Assembly: GCA_963769605.1 (NCBI GenBank) | Contig: CAVYML010000001.1 | Location: 310,001 to 374,000 of the forward strand | Direction of reading: 5' to 3' | Origin: Fen-1254 sp963769605 | GTDB taxonomy: Bacteria; Bacteroidota; Ignavibacteria; UBA10030 | Length of the DNA: 64,000 nucleotides | Shown: positions 16,369 through 28,300 of the stretch, in pieces | Layout of the letters: every line of letters begins with the position of its first letter | Position numbering within the stretch: the first letter of the stretch is position 1 | Program-made: the position numbers and the translations under genes | The notes under the pieces: model-generated | What the model was told of the DNA's origin: nothing | Seen by the model: only the letters and a program-made list of their open reading frames with translations | Databases searched by the model: none

Positions 16369-19300
16369 ATGAGATATGTTTTATATTGGGAACAATGTTT
16401 GATTAGAATGTTAAAAAAGAAATTTCACATTGAGCGACTGCTGATCGTTCTGTTGACGATGGTTGTGCTTATTGTTGCGCTGGGTGCGACGGCAATGGCA
16501 GCAACCTACTATTTAACTGCCGCCGGTGCCGGAGCTGCTCAGACTGCGGGAAATTGGAACACTGTTGCGGCAGGTGGCGGCACTGCAGCGACTAATTTTA
16601 CCACCACGGGCGATGTTTTTAATATCCCTTCCGGTATAAGCGGGATTGTTTCAGCGAATTGGCCTTTCGGAAGTAATGGTAATACACGTACGTTAACATT
16701 AACAATAGACGGATCGTTGACAATTAATAACGGAGTTACCCTTACATTACAGAATTGCAACGCTGGTGGTGTTGCTGCTATGACTGTAGATGCCGGAGGA
16801 AGCTTAATCTTTTTAGGAACAGTTGCGGGCACAAATCAATTAGTAGGGGTGCACGGTGCCGGCGGAACTACGGCAAATATTACAGTAACATTGGCAAGTG
16901 GAGCTAGCATAAAGACTCCAAATCTTGGCGGTATCGTAAGCGCAACAAATGGCTCAATAAATTCCACCAATATTACTGTTGCTTTGAATGCGGCGGCAAA
17001 TTATGAATTTAATGGCGCCGCAACACAAGTAATGACCGGCACTCCTGCAACTGTAAATAATTTAACATTGAGCGGCAGCGGAGCAATAACATTTCTTAAT
17101 ACCATCACAACTGTCAGTGGCAATTTGACCATGAGCGGGACTGCTACCACCACCGCTACACACGCTTTATCAATTGGTGGTAATCTTGTAATTGGCAGTG
17201 GAACGACATTTGCCGATGGTGGCTACCAGATAACTGGTAATGCGACGGGAACTTTGAGTGTTGCCAATGGAGCAACCTTGCAGATCGGGGCAGGCACTGC
17301 AACGATAACCTCGTTCCCTACAAACTTTGCGACTGCCAATATTACACTGAATCCGACCTCAACTGTAAATTATAACACGATCACCAATGCACAAAATATT
17401 GCCGGAAGCGTTACAAGCGCAGGTCCATCAACTTATGGTCATTTGACGATAACAGGTGCATCAGGTACAAAAACGATGACGGGTGCAATTACCGTTGCCG
17501 GAAATTTGACCATAGCAACAGCCGGTGAAACTTTCGCCGACGGCGGATTTACAATTACAGTAAACGGCAATGTAACGAATAATGCAACTCATTCAGGCGC
17601 AGGGGAGATATTGTTAAGCGGGGGGGCAGGTTCTCATACGGTAACCGGAACGACGGATACGTATGGAACGCTTGAATTGAATGATGCAAACGGGGCAACT
17701 TTTGCGAATACTGCTGCGACGACTACTGTTGGTACGCTCACCGTAACTTCCGGTACGCTTACTTTGAATTCATTTACGACAGGTCTGACTGTAACGACAA
17801 CAAATGTGAGCGGAACGCTTGCTTTTAATAATGCGACCGGAACAAGGACGATGGGCGCTGTAACGGTAAATACCGGAGGAAGTGTCAATATTTCGACAGC
17901 GCAAGCTGCACCTTTGATCACGGTAACAAGCTTAAATATAAACGGAGGAACGTGGAATAATACTGCAGTAAATGAACCGGTTACGCTAAGCACGGGTACT
18001 TTTACCAATACAGGAACATTTAATTCAGGTACGGGTACATATACTTTTTCTGCAGCTACCTCGTCGATAAATGGAAATGCAACAATCTTCTCAAACTTGA
18101 CTATCAATAGTGCAACTGGGACGACCAATAATATTACCGTTTCAGGAGGTTTAACGGTAACAACCGCATTGGCAGGGACGGGCACTTTAATACAAGCCGC
18201 AGGTGCTAATCTTTTTATAGGAGCTTCTCCTGTTGCTCCTACTTTAACAGCCACGGCTGCAGGCAATACGGTTGATTACAACAGCACAACCGGAGCACAG
18301 ACAATAAAAGGTACAACATATTATAACCTTACTATAGATAAGTCAACGCAAGTAGGGACACTTGGGGCAGCAACAACTATCAATAATAATTTATCGGTGC
18401 TGAACGGCACGCTTGCCGATGGCGGATTCCAGATTACAGGTAATGGAACAGGGATTTTGAATATTGCCGCCGTATCTACCTTGCAAATCGGTGCAGGGGG
18501 CGCGAATACAGAAACCTTCCCGACTCTTTATACGAGCGCCCAAATTACATTAAATGCCGCTTCCACGGTAATTTATAATTCTACCAGCGCTATGACGGTG
18601 GCCGGCAGTGTTGCAAGTGTAGGTCCTTCAACGTATGGAAATCTTACCTTATCGAGTGCGAGCACAAAAACAGCGGCTTCTGCAATTTCGGTCGGCGGCA
18701 ATCTTACCGTTAATGCCGGCACTTTTTCCGACGGTGGTTTTCAGATTACAGGCAATGGAACGGGAACTTTGAATGTTGCCAATGGAGCAACCTTGCAGAT
18801 CGGGGCAGGCACTGCAACGATAACCTCGTTCCCTTCAAACTTTGCGACTGCCAATATTACACTGAATCCGACCTCAACTGTAAATTATAACACGATCACC
18901 AATGCACAAAATATTGCCGGCAGCGTTCTAAGCGCAGGTCCATCAACTTATGGTCATTTGACGATAACAGGTGCATCAGGTACAAAAACGATGACGGGTG
19001 CAATTACCGTTGCCGGTAATTTGGCCATAGCAACAGCCGGTGAAACTTTCGCCGACGGCGGATTTACAATTACAGTAAACGGCAATGTAACGAATAATGC
19101 AACTCATTCAGGCGCAGGGGAGATATTGTTAAGCGGGGGGGCAGGTTCTCATACGGTAACGGGAACAACAGATACGTATGGAACGCTTGAATTGAATGAT
19201 GCGAACGGGGCAACTTTTGCGAATACTGCTGCGACGACTACTGTTGGTACGCTCACCGTAACTTCCGGTACGCTTACTTTGAATTCATTTACGACAGGTC

Positions 19301-22300
19301 TGACTGTAACGACAACAAATGTGAGCGGAACGCTTGCTTTTAATAATGCGACCGGAACAAGGACGATGGGCGCTGTAACGATATATACCGGAGGGAGTGT
19401 CAATATTACGACGGCTCCCTCGTCTTTAACTGTAAGCGATCTTACTGACAATGGTATATGGAACAATTCAATAAACGCTGCAGTATCAATTGGAGGTAAT
19501 TTAACTGTCAATACCGGATCAACGTTTACAGCCGGCAGCGGCGCTTACACCTTTACGGGTACAGCCAAAACCATTGGAGGCACTTTAGGCACAATCAGCA
19601 TCCCGAGTATATCAATAGGTGTCTCCGTTACTAATAATCTTACCACTGCACCCGGTTTAAATATAAGCACAACCTTTGCAGGCGCTGGTACTTTAACTCA
19701 AGGAACCAATGCCATACTTACCGTCGCAGCTACTTCTGTTGTCCCAATACTTGCTGCAACCGCTACAGGCAATACCGTGAACTATAATGGTGCTGCACAG
19801 ACAGCTGAAGTGACGAGCTATTTTAATCTTACACTTTCAGGTTCCGGTATAAAAACATTTGCCACTACACCGACTGTCAACGGCGTACTTTCTTTGGAAG
19901 GAACTGCAACGGTTGCAGTTACAGCCGGAGTGATAACATACGGTCCAAACGCAACACTGCAGTACAATAAACCGGCCGCATACACGGCTACAGCAGAAGA
20001 ATGGATAACTCCATTTGCTGCGACAGGTGGAATCATTATTGCCAATACCGGAGCAATCACGACGTATGCTGCATTGACTTTAAATGCAGGTGTTCCGCTA
20101 ACCATTAATGCCGGATCCACATTAATCACGGGAGCAACAAATACATGGACTCTGACTGTTGGAGGAACAACATCGGTTTCCGGAACATTAACACTTGCCA
20201 ATACGGGCACGAAAACATTCACAGGCGCTGTAACGATCAATAACGGAGGCGCGATAACAGAGACTGCGGCAGGACAACTTGTATTTGGTTCTGATGTTAC
20301 GATTGGTGGTACCTTAACGGAAAACGGTGCAGCAGTTGTCGGTTTTGCGGGAAATTTCACTAATAACGGAACGTATACTGCAAGTACCGGTAATCATACT
20401 TTCTCCGGGTCAAACAAAACAATTGGTGGGACAGCAAATCCTACAACAATTCCAACAGCAACCTTTACAGGAGCATATACAAATAATTGTCCATATCTCA
20501 GTATAACAAATTCATTGACCGTAACAGGCGTAACGTTAACCAATAATACCATCATCGGAGTAGCTGCAATTACGGGTACCGGCGGACTGACACAAGGAAC
20601 CAATGCTACACTTTCAATAGGGGGAACCTCGACAATAGCGACCTTAACGGCAACAGCGAACGGTAATACCGTTAATTATTTTATCGGAGGCCAAACTGTT
20701 TACCCGGCAAACTATTATAATCTTACTCTCTCCGGCACCGGAGCAAACACATTGCAAACCGGAACGATGACAATAAGCGGCAATTTAACTTTAAGCGGCA
20801 CAGCGACGACAACAACGGTTGTCGGGCTGACAATTGGCGGCAATCTTAGTATCGGAGATGGAACGTCATTTACGTCGAACGCTGCATATGCATTGACTGT
20901 AGCAGGAACAACTACGGTAGGCGGCGGGACAAGCGGCACGCTGGCAATAGCCACAGCTGCAACGAACACCCAGACATTCACGGGCGCTGTAACGATCGCC
21001 AGTGGCGCGAGTTTTACTGAAAGTGTGGCGGCAGCGCTTTCGTTCGGTTCGGATATCGCGGATAACGGAACATTGAATTTCGGCTCGGGCACATTAAACA
21101 TATCGGGTAATTTATACGGCACAGGCACAGTTACGGGGGGCATCGGATCCGTAAATATCGCCGGCAACTGGACGCAGAGCGGTACTTTTACAGCCACTAC
21201 CAGCACGGTCAACTATAATGGAAATTATATCGGACAAATTGTACGAGGAGGTATCACGTATTATAATCTGCAGATATCCAATGGAGGTTCAAAACTTTTA
21301 CAAACGGGGAATGCCACAGTTTCAAATGTGCTGACTTTAAATTCCGGTGTTTTTAAGCTTAATGACTACAACCTCATTATCAGTAATACATCCACCGGCG
21401 CCATAAGTGGAATATATAGCGGTTCAAGCATGATTGAAACTAATGGAATCGGCTATCTACAGAAAACCGGAGCGGTTTATAATAATGGTACCGGAATTGG
21501 TCTCAATATCGTGTATCCGATTGGCTCGGGTGGATTCTATAATCCCTTAGATTTGACAAGTGGTTTCACAGCTACAGCCGGTACCGGAACTCTCCAAATC
21601 AGAGCAATATCCGTAAATCAAGGTGCAAATGCTTTAAGTAAATATTGGACACTCACTATTTCAAGTTATACAGGCATAATAACCAATTTGAGATTTACAT
21701 ACGACGTTGCTGAAGTGCATGGGACACAATCGACTTATGATACTTGGTATTCCACAGGCACCTGGTCTTTAGCGGCGGGTACACGCACTGCACTCGGCGC
21801 TAATCCTTTTGGTACGAATGTCTCAGGAGTAACAGCCGCATCGATTTCAGGAAATTGGTCTGCCGGTACATCAGCGCCGGGTTCGACATCAGCAACATCG
21901 TATTATTCTTATCAATCGGGCGATTGGGCCGATGCAACTTCTTGGACTACAGATCCTTCCGGCACACTGTGGATAAATTCCGGCGTTCCCGCGGCATTGG
22001 ACAATGTCACCATTCTCAATGGCCGGACGATCTCGATCAACTCAAATACTAAACAAGTAACCGCGCTTACTATTAATGCGGGCGGCATTCTTAACATCAA
22101 TTCTACCACTGGGCATAATTTCGGTACAGTCACAGGACAGGGGAAAATAATGCTCAGTTCCAATACGTTCCCGGGCGGCACATATACGAGTTTTATTGCC
22201 AGCAATGGAGGAACGATAGAATATTACAATTTGAATGCCGTCAGCCCGACTCAATTAACCTATAATAATTTAATTATTTCAAACTATACCAGCAGCGCAA

Positions 22301-25300
22301 ATAGTTCCTTCCTGAATAACGGCGCGAATCCCACCACATATACGATCAACGGGAATTTTAGCCTGAAAAATTATTCTTCCGGTACAGAGACGGTATATTT
22401 CGGAAACCCGACAGCTTCAGATAATCTGATCAATATGACTGTGTATGGCAATTTTTCCGTCGATGCAAACTGCAATATCAGGGTAAATAATTTTGCTACT
22501 TCGCATAATATTCCGAATCCAACCGACAATGTTACTGTCTATCCGGTTCATACATTATCGCTGTACGGCAACTTAACAAACAATGGATCTATTCGATTTA
22601 CCGGATTGCCTTCTCCTGCTGTCAATGCATATTATATCCTCACTACCACAGCCTCCGGAGGAGTCAATTACGGCGATGTTCAGGTGTTTTTCTATGGCTC
22701 TACAAATAACACCGTCACGTGTAATGGTACAACCGACTTTTTCAGATTCATTGAAGCCAAGGGAGTCGATAATACATTCGTATTAGAAGTCACCTCTTCC
22801 AGTACAAATAATTTTGCTCTTTATGCTCCCAATTCTCAGGGCGGCACCACCTTCGACGGGGGACCGGATGGTTATGGATATGGCGCATATTATAAAGCTC
22901 TTTTTATACATTATGGCACATTAAAATTAGATGCAAATATTAATATCCCTTCTCTTACGGAAGGTGGACAGGATTTTAATATTATTCCTACAGCAGAATT
23001 GTGGATTAATGGAGCTACTGTCTCTACTATGGTCGTTGGTTTCAACGGGACCGGTTATCAAGCGGCAACGTTATATGGCGCATTGCGTATTAGTGCGGGA
23101 CAGTTCTCTACCGGAAGTTCAGCAGGAATCGTTCTTGGTGCTTTAGGAGCTCCATCTATTACCATTGAAGGAACAGGCACATTAGACGTCAGCCAGGCAT
23201 GGACCAACACGGGGACTTCTAATCAAATGAGTTATACTCAAACCGGCGGAACAGCGAACTTCCGCATGCAGGGAGAAAATCATGCCGGACCGATGTTGGC
23301 ATTAGCCAACGCAAATTCAGTATTCACAATGACCGGGGGAGTAATGAACTTCCCGAATAATGCATTTATTGATGCTTCGACAGATTACCAAATCGTGACT
23401 CTTGGATCTCAAGTTGGAAATTATAAAGTAACCGGCGGCACCATCAACCTTAATCTTCCAAGTTCCGCTACGCCCTATACAGCAAGCTCGACAGTGCCTT
23501 TTTATAATTTGAATATCTCAAATCAAACCGGAAGCGGGACATTAACTATCCAATGGAATACTCCTTCGCCATTAAGCGTACTGAATGATCTAACGATCGG
23601 CAGCAACTCCGTACTTGACCTGAGTACAAACGCGATAGATCTTGCTGTGGGGCATAATTTTAATATTCCTACAGGCGCCGTCTATACGCACGGTGCGGCA
23701 AATACTACTACATTTAACGGAACAGGTGCTCAAGCATTCAATAATACCGGCACGATTACCGGCGGATCGTTGAATAATCTGACAATTACAAATACATCCG
23801 TTACATCGATCACGGCGAACAATCTGACAGTTACTGGAACATTGTTGATAGATAATAATTCTACTTTGAACGACAGTGGAAAGTATGTTTATGCAGCCGG
23901 GAATGTTGTCATCAACGGAACACACACAGGACAACAGACGGTTGGCGGCATCAGGTTGAATGGTGCGACCGCACAAACGATAAGCGGCGGAGGAAACGGA
24001 GTTTTCAATAATCTTCTTATAGATAAATCCAATACAACCGGCGTTTCGCTTACTGCAAATGCATCCGTAACCGGCAACCTGCGATTGCTCAATAATGCCA
24101 ACTTCAATATCGGATCTAATAATCTATCTTTCGGAACTCGCGCAAATGTCTACACGGACACATTGACGGCACAGAAATTCGACAGTGTGCACATGATTTC
24201 TACGAAAGGCCTGGCAAGCGACCTCGGCATATCGAAGACTTTCAGCAGTGCATATAAAACATTCCGCTATCCCATTGGAACGGGTAATTCGTATCGTCCG
24301 GATAGCGTACAGTTTACAGCCGATCCTGCTCAATACGGCTCTATTACCGTCAAAACCATACTGTCGGCCGATCCATTAATCCAGGCAGCCGGGAAAGCGA
24401 TCAATTTATATTGGAAAGTGACAAGTTCCGGATTCTCAGGAATTCAGAATAACAGTATTAATCAGGTGTGCTATTATTATCCGGCGGATGCGCCGACTCC
24501 GGCGGATGAAGTGAATTATATACCGGCAGTATACATAGCGCCGAATTGGAATGCAATTAACGATACATCGGCTGTCGTGAATTATAAAACACCGCGTGAA
24601 ATTCATTTTAATAATACGAATTATATCGACGGAGAATATACGTGCGGCACTCCGGCTGCGTTTACGGGTTTAACCATCTATTACAGCAACAGCAATAATG
24701 CAAATGTTACATCTTCTACCGGCGCTGACTGGAGCGCTGCTGCCACATGGTGCACAGGCAGCAATACGGGAACGCCGGCCGGTGCTCTGGCAGATAATAT
24801 GAGTAATGCCGTCTTTATTATCGGCGATGGATCTGCAACCACGCATAAGATTGCCATATCGGGAACTCATCAAATTCAAACTGGAAACATATCTATTTAT
24901 TCCGACGGGATTTTAGATATTGGATTAACGAATGGACATAATTTCGGCGGAATACCTAATTCAAAAGTCTCCGGCAGCGGGACATTAAGAATTGCAAGCA
25001 CTGCATACTTCCCGAGAGGCGATTGGGGGAATTTTTTAGGAGCTTCGGGCGGGACTGTGGAGTATTATCAAACTTCCGCATCACCGGCTACTGTTAATTT
25101 GCCGACAACGTATACGCTGCCAAGCGGAAGTACGGCTAATATAACCGGGTACTACAATCTTATCATTTCACCATATAAGGCATCGAGTATTATTCTGCCG
25201 GATATGAATTTATCTATTTACAATAATTTAACCATAGGATATTCTGCCGACGGAGGCACCGCCAACTGCATGACGCAGCTTAATGCAGGTGCGGCCTCAG

Positions 25301-28300
25301 CGACACTTGAAGTGCACGGAACTTTAAATATCAACCAATATGGCATACTGCAATATATGAACGTTGCCGCGCAGAACCTTATTGCAGATAATGATATCAA
25401 TATTGCTGCAGGCGGAGCGCTGCAGGTATTGAACGGAGGAACTTCCGTGGCGAATACATTGACTGTCTACGGCAACATAGTGAATAACGGGACATTAAAT
25501 TTAGATGCGAATTATCCGACGAACGACACGTACTACTGCAGTCTTCTGTTTACAGGTCCTTTAAGCAAATCACTGACGAGCACCTCTCCACCCACATCGA
25601 CGTGCTTGTATAACATCGGAGTGAACAAAGGCGCTGCATGGGATTCCGTTTTAAATGTTAACGTTGCTTCTTCCGGATTTCAAATGGGCGGCGGCGGCAT
25701 TAATTTGCAAAATGGAACATTCAGATTGACGACGAACGTTACCATGAATATAGCAAGCGGAGCTTTTACCATACCGAGCACAGCGTGTCTATCCACAAAT
25801 GGTGGAACTTTAAATTTGGGAACCACGGGCTCGGCTGCAGATTCATTGATTCTCAACGGGAAGCTGGAAATTCTTGCAGGAAGCGTTAATATCGGACCGG
25901 CAATAACGACAACTTCTACTTATGCCTACAATATCGTTTATGCAACCGCAGGTGCGCCGGTTTTGAGCATTTCAGGAGGAGCGCTCAATGTGTATTCTCA
26001 GATCAGACGACAGCCGGTTGTTACTTCCGGTGCATTGAATTATATGCAGACAGGCGGCACCGTTACGATCGGAGCAAAAAATCCAAATACAGCGAGAGCT
26101 GCATTTGAAGTCGTGAATACCGGAAGCGATTTTGTGATGAGCGGCGGCACAATTATTATAGCAAACCATATCAGCGCTGCACCTCCGTACGATCTGGATC
26201 TGGAATCCGACGGCTCGAGTGTCAGCGGCGGTACGATGCAGTTCGGATTGGCAGGCGTGACTCCGAATCCAACATTGTTTTATTTCCAGTCATCTGATTC
26301 TTTGGGAAATCTTATACTTGAATCGACGACGAACTCGTCAGCAATAGTGGAAATATATCCTTTAACTTTATTGGGGAATCTCACAATCGGCGGCACAACA
26401 GGTTATTTCAATGCCGACGGGCTCGATCTTGAGATCGGCGGGAATTTAACAAACAATAATACGAATACATCTACCGGCATTGCTGTCGGCGGTTTTCAGA
26501 CTCAAAGTGCGACACAAACCACTTCTTTTCTCGGCAATACCGATCAAACTATAACCGGCACAGCATCCAATCGTACTAATTTTGCCAATTTGGAAGTGGC
26601 GACAGCTTCAACTCATACATTATATATGAGCAGTTCATCTTGCAATATTATTGTGAATAGTAGTTTCACATTAACATCCGGCACGCTCAATGACGGTGGA
26701 AATTCGATATATCTGCTCAATAATGTCAATAACAATGCTGTCCACGTCAGCACGAATCCTACGACCGGCGGAATGGTTTTCATAGGAACATTAAATCAAG
26801 GAATAACCGGAAACGGAAGCGGAATATTCGGCAATATTGAAATCAATAACAGCGGGCACGGCGTGAATATGACGGATAATTCGACGATCAACGGCCAGAT
26901 TAAATTTACAAACGGCGATCTCTATATTGATGATTATGCTCTGACGTTAGGCCAAAGTGCTACCATCGCGGGAACCCTCAATGCCTCGAATTTGATTTTG
27001 TTGAACGGTGTATTGAGTGATAAAGGAGTGACAAAAATATTCCCGACAGGCGCATCTACATTTACTTTCCCAATCGGAGATAATGGAAGATATACTCCCT
27101 GCACATTCAATTTCTCAGCGAATAGCAATTCATCGGGCGCTGCGATTAATGTTATACCTGTGGCTTCACTGCAACCATCCATTAATCCGGCTAATTATAC
27201 CGACTATCTCAATTATTACTGGAATGTATCAACAACAGGTTTTTCATCTGCTTATACTGTAACACAGACATATACATACGTTCCTGCCGATGTAAAAGGA
27301 ACTCCTTCATATATACAACAATACAATAACTCTACGGCACTATGGTCGACAGTCACCGGAACAATCAGTTCCCCGACATTCTATTTTACAAGCAGTACTC
27401 TCCTGGACGGCTCATATACAATCGGCGATCAATTTGCTTCCTTGCCTACTCTTACGAGTAATGGATCCGGCAATTGGAATACTGCGGCAAGCTGGCTTCC
27501 TGCAAATGTGCCTAATGGAAATCCGGTCATTATACGTTCGACTGATTCCATTGCTCTGAGTGCCAATGGAGCAAATGCAGCTTCTGTGACTATCAATGGA
27601 GTGCTCGATGCTGAAAATACAACATTCCATAATATCGGACAGGTATCGGGGGGCGGGAAAATACGGCTCCTCAGCACGAGCAGCGGCATGTACGTATTTC
27701 CCGGAGGAACGTACAATGCGTTTCTTGCTAATCCGGCAAGCACCATTGAATTTTACGGCAGCACAAACGGCACTCTGCCGCTGGATCCCGGCAATGCGAC
27801 AAAACCATATCAGAACGTCATCTTTTCGGGGACCGGGATAAAGTATATAAGCAGCTTCGACATGGTGGTCAACGGCAATCTTATACTTTCGAATGGCAGT
27901 AAATTAGACAATACCCAATACAATAGAAATGTTACAATTCTTGGAAACTGGACGGATAACAATGCGAGCACAACTGGTTTTAATGCGGGGACAGGAACGG
28001 TCACCTTTAGCGGTACGGCAGCACAGAACATCGTTATGGCGAATAATTCCATGACAGAAATATTTTATAATCTCGGAATAAACAATCCTGCCGGACTTAC
28101 ATTGCAAACAGGAAAAGCCGGCGTTGCTAATCAATTAATTCTCACTTCGGGAAACATCAACACCAGCAGTACGGACAGCCTGACGATTACGAATACCAGT
28201 TCAAGTGCCGTTGCCGGCGGAAATGTGAATTCGTTCGTTAACGGACCGTTGAGCAAACTCATAACAAACGGTTCAAATTTCCAATTTCCTGTAGGAGATG

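Noticed and set aside
17634..21212. Several minus-strand open frames of 120-210 codons inside the giant gene
   Set aside because: They are Val/Pro-rich complements of the Thr/Asn/Gly repeats, recur wherever the repeat recurs, and have no start signals.
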